Source: JAYQKL01 sp049889415
Lineage (GTDB): Bacteria; Pseudomonadota; Alphaproteobacteria; RS24
Assembly: GCA_049889415.1 (NCBI GenBank)
Contig: JBMHDL010000005.1
Location: forward strand, 62,001-126,000
Direction: 5' to 3'
Length of the DNA: 64,000 nucleotides
The number at the start of each line of letters is the position of its first letter. Position 1 is the stretch's first letter. The notes beneath the pieces are model-generated. The model ran no database searches, was not told the origin of the DNA, and saw nothing but the letters and a program-made list of their open reading frames with translations. Below, in pieces: positions 34,695 through 43,071 of the stretch. Position numbers and translations under genes: made by a program.

Positions 34695-35189
34695 ATGCGC
34701 ATTGCCCTGACACAGGTTTTTGTATCCCTGGTGGTTTTACTGGCGCCGGCTTTGGCGCAGCCGGATTTCGACTATGAGCCGAAATTCGACCCGCTGCCGT
34801 TGCCCCCTCTGGAGGCACCGATGCGGGACAAGCCGTCCGGGCCGCTGGACGGCAAGGCTCTTGAATGCGTCTATCCGCTGGAGGACAGCTTTTATGTTCT
34901 GTCACCTGCCTATTATCTGTTTCTCGATGGCGGCTTTCAGTTGATTGATGAATTGCCCAATCGCCGCTTTGAGCTGGTTGAAGGTGACGTCAAAATCTAT
35001 GACAGCACCATTCACCTGCTGTTCACCACAGATCATAAATGGGCCGGTGACCGGGTGTTGAACCGACGCAGTATGAAAATGATACACCGTGATCGCGACT
35101 CCCGCCGCAAGGTGACCGGCGAGTGTAAAATGGTCGAGGCGGAAGAGGTTATGGAGATCTTCGGCAGCCGCTATTTTAAGAAATTCTGA
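34695..35189 (+). CDS. Secreted protein of unknown function
   Basis: 164 residues from the ATG at 34695. A signal peptide (about 1-21, core VFVSLVVLLAPALA, cleavage after AQ) is followed by a proline-rich stretch (PLPLPPLEAP) and an acidic/aromatic body with two cysteines (LECVYP and GECKMV), likely a disulfide. No family is recognised. It begins 7 bases after the TIGR03084 stop, so it may ride on the Atu-like transcript, though nothing links it to terpenes. Likely periplasmic. The upstream extension of the frame to 34590 overlaps the previous gene and is not used. Confidence 0.7.
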   Translation: MRIALTQVFVSLVVLLAPALAQPDFDYEPKFDPLPLPPLEAPMRDKPSGPLDGKALECVYPLEDSFYVLSPAYYLFLDGGFQLIDELPNRRFELVEGDVKIYDSTIHLLFTTDHKWAGDRVLNRRSMKMIHRDRDSRRKVTGECKMVEAEEVMEIFGSRYFKKF

Positions 35190-35259
35190 ACCAGCAGGGC
35201 GGAACAGGGTTTATTGCCTGAGGGAAAGGGAATATGGTGACGGCAAAAAGGGTTTACAG

Positions 35260-36492
35260 ATGAACAGTTCATCAAAGCTTTATGCCATTCGACCGTTAGC
35301 CGCAAGGTTTGGCGAGCATAGCGTCATATTTCTGTTGCTGTTAAGTGGTCTGGTGGTTGCGGTGGCGCCGAAGGGGCTGGCGGCTTTGACTCTGCTGCTG
35401 GCCATTTTCGCCGCCGTTTCCTTATGGGCACGGGGTGAGAGGTTTTATCTGCCCGTTAATGCGGCCACTTTCAGTCTTTTTGCGCTCTTTATCTGGGCTG
35501 GGATAAGTGTGCTGTGGGCGCAGGATATTGCCGGGGCCGGCAGGAAATTCGGACAATTGACAGGGTTTATGCTGTGTCTGTTCCCACTGTGGCGTTTTGC
35601 CGTGACCACGCAAATGTTCTCAGGCCGGAGGGTTCGATCAAGTCTGTTGGTCAGTTTTCTTGTCAGCTGGGTGCTTGCTGCCTTTTTTGTTTTTTTTCCT
35701 GCTGAGTTTGTAAATGGAATTGCAGCAGTGAACGCTGAACTGCAGGCTGTGGGAATGCCGCAGATGCAGATGCAGGACTATGTGACTGTTTCCAACCGGG
35801 CCTTGACGGTGCTGGTGCCGCTGACCTTTGTTTTGTTTGCCTGTTTTGCCAAACACACATGGATCTACCCCCCTATATTGGTGATGGTCTTTTCCATCGC
35901 GGTAAACTCCAACAACCAATCCGCCCTTATTGGCCTGACTTTGCCGGTGGTTTTTATTCTGGTCGGGGGAATGTGGCCTAAATTGACGAGAAACTTCTTT
36001 ATTGCCGCAGTCATAATGGCCGCAGTGCTGATTGTGCCGCTTTCCGTGCTCAATTATCATAAGGGACTTTCCGCGATGGTGATGCCAGAAAAGTTTGTCA
36101 AAGAAGCTCATATTTCTCAACGTACAGATCTTTATTATGCTTATGCCATGGCCTGGACGGAACGACCGCTGGTCGGCTATGGACTGGACAGCTCGGCCAG
36201 TGTGGATTTCGGTGACAAAGACTACAATCTCTGGCCGGAAAAAACCTCGGTGCATCATCCGCATAATTTCTTCCTGCAACTGTTCTATGAGCTGGGCGTG
36301 CCCGGATTATTGTCTTTTGTAGTGATTTTGCTGCATGCCGGTCGGCGGTTGGAGGTTTTGCCTGTGGTCCTGTCCGTTCTCGGCATCAGTTTCTTCGCCT
36401 ATAATTTGTGGCAAAGCTGGCTGCTGGGTATGTTTTGTCTGGTCTTTTTCCTGCATGCCGGGCTGGTGCAGACCCACTCAAAAACTGCCTGA
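35260..36492 (+). CDS. O-antigen ligase/polymerase family membrane protein (Wzy/WaaL-like)
   Basis: 410 residues with about ten to twelve hydrophobic segments. The large loop contains QRTDLYYAYAMAWTERPLVGYG and HHPHNFFLQLFYELG, the Wzy_C superfamily signature with its catalytic-type His. Such proteins ligate O-antigen to lipid A-core or polymerise repeat units in the periplasm. It lies upstream of, and is not coupled to, the regulated polysaccharide operon; a short hairpin but no T-run follows. Whether it is ligase or polymerase cannot be told from sequence. Confidence 0.85.
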   Translation: MNSSSKLYAIRPLAARFGEHSVIFLLLLSGLVVAVAPKGLAALTLLLAIFAAVSLWARGERFYLPVNAATFSLFALFIWAGISVLWAQDIAGAGRKFGQLTGFMLCLFPLWRFAVTTQMFSGRRVRSSLLVSFLVSWVLAAFFVFFPAEFVNGIAAVNAELQAVGMPQMQMQDYVTVSNRALTVLVPLTFVLFACFAKHTWIYPPILVMVFSIAVNSNNQSALIGLTLPVVFILVGGMWPKLTRNFFIAAVIMAAVLIVPLSVLNYHKGLSAMVMPEKFVKEAHISQRTDLYYAYAMAWTERPLVGYGLDSSASVDFGDKDYNLWPEKTSVHHPHNFFLQLFYELGVPGLLSFVVILLHAGRRLEVLPVVLSVLGISFFAYNLWQSWLLGMFCLVFFLHAGLVQTHSKTA

Positions 36493-36530
36493 CGGTCAAA
36501 AAACTGTCACATTTCTCGCATTGAAATGAA

Positions 36531-36560
36531 TTGACCCCTTTTGAAAAGGGTGTTTATTTA
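36531..36560 (+). promoter_or_regulatory. Candidate promoter of the polysaccharide operon
   Basis: TTGACC (36531-36536), 18 bases, TATTTA (36555-36560). The -10 is a weak match. The 15 bp palindrome at 36536-36550 fills the spacer, which is where a repressor would block polymerase. Confidence 0.4.
36536..36550. promoter_or_regulatory. Palindromic operator candidate
   Basis: CCCTTTT-G-AAAAGGG, perfect 7+1+7 dyad inside the -35/-10 spacer. The MarR-type regulator encoded 127 bases downstream is the obvious candidate to bind it (autoregulation), which is an inference from position. Confidence 0.5.
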
Positions 36561-36600
36561 TAGGCGATTATGCGTTCAACCTTTGAACACATCTTATTTT

Positions 36601-36648
36601 GGTGCTGTGGTCGGCAATGTTGCTGTGGGCCGCGGTGCGGTAGCTATG
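36601..36648 (+). promoter_or_regulatory. JUMPstart/ops-like leader element
   Basis: The untranslated leader starts with GGTGCTGTGG, similar to the AGTGCTCTGG start of the enterobacterial JUMPstart element. It ends with GTGCGGTAGCTATG (36635-36648), whose core GCGGTAGC (36637-36644) equals the ops core that makes RNA polymerase pause and recruit RfaH. It lies 28 bases before the regulator start, upstream of the whole operon, and an RfaH-like protein is encoded two genes on. Confidence 0.5.
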
Positions 36649-36676
36649 GAAGTCTTTGCTGTCAAAGGTGGCCGCT

Positions 36677-37027
36677 ATGAGGCGTGGACAGGTGCAAAGG
36701 GAACAGTTTTCCGAGCGGGAGTTTGAGGTGTTGCGGGCTTTGGAGGCCAATCCGGAACTGTCGCAGCGGCAATTGGCGAAAACCATCGGGGTGAGCGTCG
36801 GGAGTATCAATTACTGCCTCAAGGCGCTGGTTGCAAAGGGGTTTGTGAAGATTGGAAACTTTATGTCAAATCCGAAAAAATCAGGCTACTTTTACCTTTT
36901 GACGCCGAAAGGGGTGCGGGAGAAATCAAAATTGACCCTGGCTTTTTTGGAACGCAAGCAGAATGAATATGACAGGTTACAATCTGAAATTAAGCAATTG
37001 CAGGACGAGTTGAATGACAACGAATAG
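36677..37027 (+). CDS. MarR family EPS-associated transcriptional regulator
   Basis: 116 residues. The winged-helix domain is at about 12-80 (ANPELSQRQLAKTIGVSVGSINYCLKALVAKGFV is helix-turn-helix-like), followed by a charged coiled-coil tail (about 85-116). This matches the EPS-associated MarR group (TIGR04176), which opens exopolysaccharide clusters in many Proteobacteria. The ATG at 36677 follows AAAGGTGG; a TTG 7 codons earlier is not needed. It overlaps the NusG-like gene by 14 bases, so the two are made together. It probably controls the operon through the promoter palindrome. Confidence 0.87.
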   Translation: MRRGQVQREQFSEREFEVLRALEANPELSQRQLAKTIGVSVGSINYCLKALVAKGFVKIGNFMSNPKKSGYFYLLTPKGVREKSKLTLAFLERKQNEYDRLQSEIKQLQDELNDNE

Positions 37028-37538
37028 TCTCTCCCCCTCTGCTGATTGTTGGTATCTGGCGCAGCTCAAGCCGAACGGTTTTGCAAAGGCGCAGGTGAAT
37101 TTGCAACGCCAGAAGTTTGAAACCTTCATGCCCCTGTGTCGGATGACAATCCGTCAAGGTCAGAAGTTTGCGGAACACCTCAAGCCGGTTTTCCCCGGCT
37201 ATCTTTTTGTCCGGTTTGGGGCGGACCGCAAGGACTGGCGGAAAATCAACTCAACCCTGGGTGTGGCGCGTCTGGTCAGTTTTGCCGCCGCCTCACCGGT
37301 CTCTGTGCCTGAAAAGCTGATGGCCGGCCTTATGGCACGGTGTGACAAAGATGATCACCTTCAGCCCCCCAATGATTTGGAGATTGGGGAGCGGGTGAAA
37401 CTGGTTTCCGGGCCTTTTGCGGGGTTTGTCGGAGAGGTCGAGACCTTTATTGGTGATGACCGGGTCAGAATGCTTTACGAGTTCATGGGGCAGAGCAGTC
37501 ATCTTGATGTGACTCAGAAAGATCTGGAGCGGCTGTGA
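37014..37538 (+). CDS. NusG/RfaH-like specialised transcription antiterminator
   Basis: 174 residues. The NGN domain starts DCWYLAQLKPNGFAKAQ-type (WYLAQLKPN near 10) and includes VFPGYLFVRF. A KOW domain follows near 120-145 (VKLVSGPFAGFVGEV). RfaH-type proteins keep RNA polymerase elongating through long surface-polysaccharide operons after loading at an ops pause site. The ops-like core in the leader at 36637 and the >26 kb operon downstream fit that job. Sequence does not show whether the KOW domain can switch fold like RfaH. Confidence 0.9.
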   Translation: MTTNSLSPSADCWYLAQLKPNGFAKAQVNLQRQKFETFMPLCRMTIRQGQKFAEHLKPVFPGYLFVRFGADRKDWRKINSTLGVARLVSFAAASPVSVPEKLMAGLMARCDKDDHLQPPNDLEIGERVKLVSGPFAGFVGEVETFIGDDRVRMLYEFMGQSSHLDVTQKDLERL

Positions 37539-37575
37539 GCGGTTTAATACACTTTATGACACGTGAGATAACACT

Positions 37576-38751
37576 GTGAGTGGACACAAGATAACCGTCG
37601 TCGGCACCGGATATGTCGGCATGTCCATGGCCGTGCTGCTGGCCCAGCATAATAATGTGACGGCGCTGGATATTGATGCGGTTCGGATTGACCTCATCAA
37701 CCAGGGCAGGTCCACCGTCGCGGATGCCGAGATTGAACACTATCTCAGCGAAAAGGAACTCGCCTTGACGGCGACGCTGGATAAATCAGAGGCCTATGCG
37801 GAGACTGAATTTGTCGTCGTCGCGACCCCGACAGATTATGACCCGGAGACTAATTACTTCGACACCAGTTCGGTTGAGGCGGTGATTGGGGATGTGCTGG
37901 CGCACAATGAGCAGGCCATGATTGTCATCAAGTCAACCGTGCCGGTCGGCTTTACACGCTCCATGAAAGACAAGTTCAAAACCGAGCGCATTATCTTCTC
38001 GCCGGAGTTTTTGCGCGAGGGTCAGGCTTTGAGAGACAACCTCCACCCGTCACGCATTATTATGGGCGGCGATGACGCGCAGGCACATGTTTTTGCCGGC
38101 CTGTTGCGCGACGCAGCAGAGAAACCGGATATAGAGACACTGTTCATGCGCTCCACCGAAGCGGAAGCAGTCAAACTTTTCGCCAACACCTATCTTGCCA
38201 TGCGGGTCTCATTTTTTAATGAACTCGATAGCTATGCAATGGGTGAGGGGCTCGATACGCGTTCGATTATTGATGGTGTGTCGCTCGATCCACGCATTGG
38301 GGACCATTACAATAATCCGAGCTTCGGCTATGGTGGGTATTGTCTACCGAAAGACTCCAAGCAATTGCTTGCCAATTACGACCGCGTGCCGCAAAACCTC
38401 ATTCAAGCGATTGTTACCTCGAATTCGACGCGCAAGGATTTTATTGCCGATGAGATTATCCGCCGCGAGCCGAAAACCGTCGGCATTTACCGTCTCGCCA
38501 TGAAGGCGGGGTCGGATAATTTCCGTTCGTCCGCCGTGCAGGGCGTGATGAAGCGTATCAAGGCCAAGGGTATTCAAGTTGTGGTCTATGAGCCGCTGCT
38601 CAATGAGGAACAGTTTTTCAACTCTGAAGTGACGTATGAGCTCGATGGCTTTAAATCACGCTGCGACGTGATCATCGCCAATCGCATGGTCGATGAATTA
38701 GACGATGTGAGCGACAAAGTGTTCACACGGGATTTATTCGGAAGCGATTAG
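37576..38751 (+). CDS. ugd: UDP-glucose 6-dehydrogenase
   Basis: 391 residues, the short bacterial form. The NAD motif is GTGYVGMS (11-18). KSTVPVGFT near 117, FSPEFLREG near 141 and the catalytic cysteine in FGYGGYCLPKDSK near 257 are conserved. It oxidises UDP-glucose twice to UDP-glucuronic acid, a common sugar for capsule and EPS. GTG start at 37576. Only ~37 bases separate it from the NusG-like gene. No glucuronosyltransferase can be named in the window. Confidence 0.93.
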   Translation: MSGHKITVVGTGYVGMSMAVLLAQHNNVTALDIDAVRIDLINQGRSTVADAEIEHYLSEKELALTATLDKSEAYAETEFVVVATPTDYDPETNYFDTSSVEAVIGDVLAHNEQAMIVIKSTVPVGFTRSMKDKFKTERIIFSPEFLREGQALRDNLHPSRIIMGGDDAQAHVFAGLLRDAAEKPDIETLFMRSTEAEAVKLFANTYLAMRVSFFNELDSYAMGEGLDTRSIIDGVSLDPRIGDHYNNPSFGYGGYCLPKDSKQLLANYDRVPQNLIQAIVTSNSTRKDFIADEIIRREPKTVGIYRLAMKAGSDNFRSSAVQGVMKRIKAKGIQVVVYEPLLNEEQFFNSEVTYELDGFKSRCDVIIANRMVDELDDVSDKVFTRDLFGSD

Positions 38752-38755
38752 AAAT

Positions 38756-40183
38756 ATGACTAAGGTTATTCCTATTATTCTTTCGGGCGGCGCTGGTTCG
38801 CGTCTGTGGCCGGTGTCCAGGCGCCTGCATCCCAAGCCGTTCATGGAGGTGGCCGGCAAGCCGCTCTTGGCACATGCTCTGGAGCGTGCGGCGCTGATAT
38901 CTGATGAGACGCTGATTGTCACTAATCATGATCACTATTTTCTGACCGAGAATTTGCTGAATGATATACCGGAGGCACCGAAAGTTTCCTATCTGCTGGA
39001 GCCCATGGGCCGCAATACGGCGCCTGCCATTGCACTGGCTGTTCGGCATATCCAAAAAGCATATAGCGAGAAGGCTGTCTGTCTGGTGTTGGCGGCAGAC
39101 CACTTGATTTCTGATGAGGCGGCCTTTGAAAAAGCCGTCTCTCAAGCCGCGGAGCAGGCTGAGGTCGGTAATCTCGTCGTCTTCGGCATTCGTCCGACTG
39201 CGCCGGAAACTGGATACGGTTATTTGGAAGTGGCTGAAGCGGGTGATGGTGCGCAACCGCTGCAGAGTTTTGTGGAAAAACCTGACCGAGCCACCGCCGA
39301 GCAATATCTCGCTGAGGGGCGTTATTATTGGAACTCAGGCATGTTCTGCTTTACCGCCGGCGCGATGGCCGAAAACATGGCCGCGCATGCGGGCGATGTT
39401 TGGGCGGCGTCTGAAGCTGCTTCTGCGGATGCGCGAGAGAAGGGTAATGTCACCCGGTTTGATGAAACAAGCTTCATGGCTCAGCCGGATATTTCCATCG
39501 ACTATGCGGTAATGGAAAAGGCCGACAAAATCGCCATGGTACCGGCCGGCTTCGGCTGGTCGGATGTCGGCAGCTGGGACGCCGTGGCCGGGGCGCATGA
39601 GGCTGACAAAAACGGCAACAGTTCGACGGGTGCGCACAAGTTATACCTTATTGATGCACAAGACACCCATGTTGAAAGCACCAGCCACACTGAAAAAATC
39701 ATTGCTGCGATTGGCACCAAGAACTTGGTCATCATTGACACTCCTGATGCGCTGCTGGTGGCGGACCGCGCCAAATCGCAGGATGTCAAACTGGTGGTTG
39801 AGGCGTTGAAAGCCGGCGCGGATGCTGAACTGACCGAGCTGCCTGCTACTGTTCACCGGCCTTGGGGCACCTATGCGACGTTGAAACAAGAAGATGGCTA
39901 TCAGGTCAAGCGCATCACCGTTGCGCCGGGCCAGAAGCTGAGCCTGCAATATCACCACAAGCGCGCTGAGCATTGGGTGGTGACGCAAGGCCATGCCATG
40001 GTGCAAATCGGCGAGGAAGAATTTGAGACCGGGCCTGGCGAATACCGTTATATTCCGCTGGGCGAAAAACACCGCCTGACGAATGTCGGCGACACTGAGC
40101 TAGTGCTGGTTGAGGTGCAGGTTGGGGATTATCTGGGTGAAGACGACATCGTGCGTCTGGATGATGTTTATGGTCGTGATTAG
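38756..40183 (+). CDS. manC: Mannose-1-phosphate guanylyltransferase / mannose-6-phosphate isomerase
   Basis: 475 residues, full length for the bifunctional type II enzyme. The nucleotidyltransferase motif is LSGGAGSRLWPVSRRLHPKPF (about 9-29). Substrate block FVEKPDRATAEQYL and GWSDVGSWDAV follow. The C-terminal cupin domain (about 350-475) has RPWGTYATL, QYHHKRAEHW and YIPLGEKHRL, the isomerase site. It makes GDP-mannose from GTP and mannose-1-P. Four bases separate it from ugd. No GDP-mannose-modifying gene (gmd, fcl) lies in the window, so mannose itself is the likely sugar. Confidence 0.93.
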   Translation: MTKVIPIILSGGAGSRLWPVSRRLHPKPFMEVAGKPLLAHALERAALISDETLIVTNHDHYFLTENLLNDIPEAPKVSYLLEPMGRNTAPAIALAVRHIQKAYSEKAVCLVLAADHLISDEAAFEKAVSQAAEQAEVGNLVVFGIRPTAPETGYGYLEVAEAGDGAQPLQSFVEKPDRATAEQYLAEGRYYWNSGMFCFTAGAMAENMAAHAGDVWAASEAASADAREKGNVTRFDETSFMAQPDISIDYAVMEKADKIAMVPAGFGWSDVGSWDAVAGAHEADKNGNSSTGAHKLYLIDAQDTHVESTSHTEKIIAAIGTKNLVIIDTPDALLVADRAKSQDVKLVVEALKAGADAELTELPATVHRPWGTYATLKQEDGYQVKRITVAPGQKLSLQYHHKRAEHWVVTQGHAMVQIGEEEFETGPGEYRYIPLGEKHRLTNVGDTELVLVEVQVGDYLGEDDIVRLDDVYGRD

Positions 40184-40197
40184 GAAAAGGACGGGAA

Positions 40198-41514
40198 TTG
40201 AGTAGATTGGAAAGAATAAAGACCAAGCAGGCGGTCATCGGTATTGTCGGTCTTGGCTATGTCGGATTGCCTTTGGCGCAGGCTTTTTGCCAGCAAGGCA
40301 TTAGGGTGATCGGGTTTGATATTGATCAGGAGAAAATAGACCTGATTGAACAGGGCCAGTCCTATATTAAACATATTAGCAATGCAGTGATTGAGACAAT
40401 GCGCTCGGGCGGATTGTTTCAAGTGACGGCGGATTTCTCAAAAATTGCAGATGTGGACGTCATCATTATCTGTGTGCCGACGCCCTTGTCCAAGCACAGG
40501 GAGCCAGACCTTGGGCCTGTTTTGGGGACGGGTCAGTCGATCATGCCGCATCTGCAAAAGGGTCAGTTAGTGGTGCTGGAGTCAAGCACTTATCCTGGTA
40601 CAACAGATACGGAGCTTGCCGTTGTTCTGGAGCAGTCTGGACTGAAAAAGGACGAGGATTTTTATCTTGCCTATTCACCCGAGCGCGAGGACCCGGGTAA
40701 CGAGACCTATTCCACCTCCACCATACCAAAAATTGTTGGTGCTGATACCCCTCAGGCGCGCGAAATGGTGGCCGCTGTCTATGAAGGGGTGATTTCTCAG
40801 GTGGTGCCGGTTGCGAGTTCCCGCACGGCCGAAGCCATCAAGCTGACGGAAAACATCTTCCGCTCGGTTAACATTGCTTTGGTCAATGAGTTGAAAGTTA
40901 TTTTTGACGCCATGGATATTGATGTGTGGGATGTCATTGACGGAGCGGCAACCAAGCCGTTTGGGTTTATGCCGTTTTACCCTGGGCCGGGTTTGGGCGG
41001 GCATTGTATTCCGATTGATCCGTTTTATCTGACCTTTAAGGCACGTGAATATGAGGTTCCGACACGCTTTATTGAATTGGCCGGTGAAATCAACACCAAG
41101 ATGCCGCATTTGGTTGTCTCCAAAACAGCGCAGGCTATGAGCTTAATCTCAAAAAAAGCATTGAATGGTTCCAAGATATTGATCATCGGCATGGCCTATA
41201 AGAAAAATGTTGATGATATGCGGGAAAGTCCGTCTTTGGTTCTGACAGAGTTGTTGGAGGCTGAAGGTGCTGATGTGGCTTTCCATGACCCTTTTGTGCC
41301 CATCATTCCACATACGCGGGAGCATGATGAGCTTGCAGGTCGGAAAAGTGTTGATTTGACACCTGAAACTGTTTCGGGATTCGACCTTGTGTTGATCAGC
41401 ACCAACCATGACGGCATCGAATATCAGATGTTGGCCGATCATGCCAAAATCATTGTAGACACCCGAAATGCTTTGAAGGATATCTCCGGTCAAGCTGTTG
41501 TGGTGAAGGCATAA
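40198..41514 (+). CDS. wbpA: UDP-N-acetylglucosamine 6-dehydrogenase (WbpA-like)
   Basis: 438 residues. The NAD site is GIVGLGYVGLPLAQ (about 16-29), with VPTPL near 98, STYPGTTD near 123, and the catalytic Cys in PGPGLGGHCIPIDPFY near 265. The long form and these blocks are those of the UDP-GlcNAc/ManNAc dehydrogenases that give UDP-GlcNAcA. The start is TTG with AAAAGGACGGGAA just ahead. It is directly followed, with overlap, by the WbpB-, WbpD- and WbpE-like genes, which fixes its pathway: first step to UDP-ManNAc(3NAc)A. Confidence 0.9.
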   Translation: MSRLERIKTKQAVIGIVGLGYVGLPLAQAFCQQGIRVIGFDIDQEKIDLIEQGQSYIKHISNAVIETMRSGGLFQVTADFSKIADVDVIIICVPTPLSKHREPDLGPVLGTGQSIMPHLQKGQLVVLESSTYPGTTDTELAVVLEQSGLKKDEDFYLAYSPEREDPGNETYSTSTIPKIVGADTPQAREMVAAVYEGVISQVVPVASSRTAEAIKLTENIFRSVNIALVNELKVIFDAMDIDVWDVIDGAATKPFGFMPFYPGPGLGGHCIPIDPFYLTFKAREYEVPTRFIELAGEINTKMPHLVVSKTAQAMSLISKKALNGSKILIIGMAYKKNVDDMRESPSLVLTELLEAEGADVAFHDPFVPIIPHTREHDELAGRKSVDLTPETVSGFDLVLISTNHDGIEYQMLADHAKIIVDTRNALKDISGQAVVVKA

Positions 41515-42485
41515 TGATGAAAGTTGCGGTTATAGGATGCGGACACTGGGGGAAGAACCTGGTGCGGAATTTTTCGGAGCTTGGGGCGTTGAGTGCCATC
41601 AGCGATCCCAATGCAGCTTTGGCTGCTCAATTTGCTTCAGACTATAATGTGCCGGCGCTCGACCTTGACGCCGTTTTGGGTAGTGATTGTGATGGGGTCG
41701 TCATAGCTGCCCCCGCGCCTTTGCATGCCACTCTGGCGCAAAGAGCTTTTGTGGCAGGCAAACATGTTTATGTCGAAAAGCCTTTGGCCATGACATTGGA
41801 TGAGGCTGATGCCATCATAGAATCGGGGCAGCAAGCCAAACGTCATCTGATGGTTGGCCACCTGCTTCAGTATCACCCCGTTTTTGCACGTCTGCGTGAT
41901 ATGGTCGGGCAGGGTGAATTTGGCGAACTCAAATATGTGTATTCCAACCGCCTGTCGCTCGGCAAGGTCAGGGCTGAGGAGGATGTGGTCTGGAGTTTTG
42001 CTCCACATGATATTTCCATGATTTTATCTTTGGCAGGTCAGAATGTGAAAACGGTGCGGTGTGAGGCAGCGGATATTTTGCAGGCTGGGATAAGTGACGC
42101 GGCCAGTCTGCACATTTGTTTTGAAAATGGCCTGAAGGGGCATGTGTCATGTTCATGGCTGCATCCTTATAAGGAACAAAAACTTGTTGTGATTGGTGAT
42201 AAAGGTATGGCGGTTTTTGATGACACTATGGACTGGGACCAAAAATTGGCTGTTTATGACCATGAAATTGACATGCAAGCAAGCCCACCAGTCCCCCAAA
42301 AAGCCGAAGTCAGGTTTGTGAAGGTGCCACAGGCTGAGCCTTTAAAGGCGGAATGCCAATATTTTTTAGATCTGATGGCCGGCCAGGTTAATCCACTGAC
42401 GGATGGGGCTGAAGGACGCCGTGTGCTGCAGGTCCTGGCGGCTGCAAGTGAGTCAATTGCTAGTGGGGAAACAATTCATGCCTGA
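41514..42485 (+). CDS. wbpB: Gfo/Idh/MocA oxidoreductase (WbpB/WlbA-like)
   Basis: 323 residues. The N-terminal NAD motif is GCGHWGKNLVRNF (9-21), with VEKPLAMTLDEAD near 86 and the dehydrogenase His in SFAPHDISM near 163. WbpB/WlbA oxidises the 3-OH of UDP-GlcNAcA to a 3-keto sugar. A second ATG follows directly; the first overlaps the wbpA stop (TAATG). The acetyltransferase gene begins inside its last codons (8-base overlap). Confidence 0.9.
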   Translation: MMKVAVIGCGHWGKNLVRNFSELGALSAISDPNAALAAQFASDYNVPALDLDAVLGSDCDGVVIAAPAPLHATLAQRAFVAGKHVYVEKPLAMTLDEADAIIESGQQAKRHLMVGHLLQYHPVFARLRDMVGQGEFGELKYVYSNRLSLGKVRAEEDVVWSFAPHDISMILSLAGQNVKTVRCEAADILQAGISDAASLHICFENGLKGHVSCSWLHPYKEQKLVVIGDKGMAVFDDTMDWDQKLAVYDHEIDMQASPPVPQKAEVRFVKVPQAEPLKAECQYFLDLMAGQVNPLTDGAEGRRVLQVLAAASESIASGETIHA

Positions 42486-43071
42486 TTATGCCGACCGGTT
42501 TGATAATGTCTTCGTTCATGAGTCATCTTACATTGATGACGGGGTCGAAATTGGTGCCGGGACGAAAATCTGGCACTTCAGCCACATACTTGGCAACACA
42601 CAATTGGGTGAAAATTGCTCTTTGGGGCAAAATGTGGTGGTCGGGCCGAATGTTTCCATCGGCAACAATGTCAAAATCCAGAATAATGTCAGCGTGTATG
42701 ACGGCGTAACATTGGAAGATGGCGTGTTTTGCGGTCCGTCATGTGTGTTCACCAATGTGCATAATCCGCGTTCTGAAATTGTCCGCAAAGATGAATTCCG
42801 CAAGACAATTGTTCGGCGCGGTGCAAGTATTGGTGCCAATGCCACAATTGTCTGTGGTCATGACCTTGGGGAGTATTGCTTTATCGCGGCCGGTGCGACC
42901 GTTACCAAAGAAGTGCCTGCTTATGCGCTCATGGCCGGGACACCGGCGCGGCGTATCGGCTGGATGAGCAAGGCCGGTGCGCGTCTCGGCGATGATTTAG
43001 TGTGCCCTGAGGACGGCACACAGTACCGTCAAATTTCAGAAAATCAGATTGAGGAAGTGGCCAGTGAGTGA
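42478..43071 (+). CDS. wbpD: UDP-3-amino-sugar N-acetyltransferase (WbpD/WlbB-like)
   Basis: 197 residues of left-handed beta-helix with isoleucine/valine-led hexapeptide repeats (for example VEIGAGTKIWHFSHI, VVVGPNVSIGNNVKIQNN). GPSCVFTNVHNPRSE and VGANATIVCGH-like segments match the WbpD group, which acetylates the 3-amino group of UDP-GlcNAc(3NH2)A. It is a trimeric enzyme using acetyl-CoA. Start ATG 42478 lies within the last 8 bases of wbpB, and its own stop overlaps the aminotransferase start by 8 bases. Confidence 0.9.
   Translation: MPDYADRFDNVFVHESSYIDDGVEIGAGTKIWHFSHILGNTQLGENCSLGQNVVVGPNVSIGNNVKIQNNVSVYDGVTLEDGVFCGPSCVFTNVHNPRSEIVRKDEFRKTIVRRGASIGANATIVCGHDLGEYCFIAAGATVTKEVPAYALMAGTPARRIGWMSKAGARLGDDLVCPEDGTQYRQISENQIEEVASE

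Noticed and set aside
36490..36509. Hairpin TGACGGT/ACTGTCA at the stop of the O-antigen ligase-like gene as terminator
   Set aside because: Seven pairs with one G-U but no T-run follows, so it is not a convincing intrinsic terminator.
36541..36726. 61-codon frame in the polysaccharide operon leader
   Set aside because: Starts at a TTG without ribosome site, runs through the ops-like element and into the MarR gene in another frame; no leader-peptide pattern is seen.
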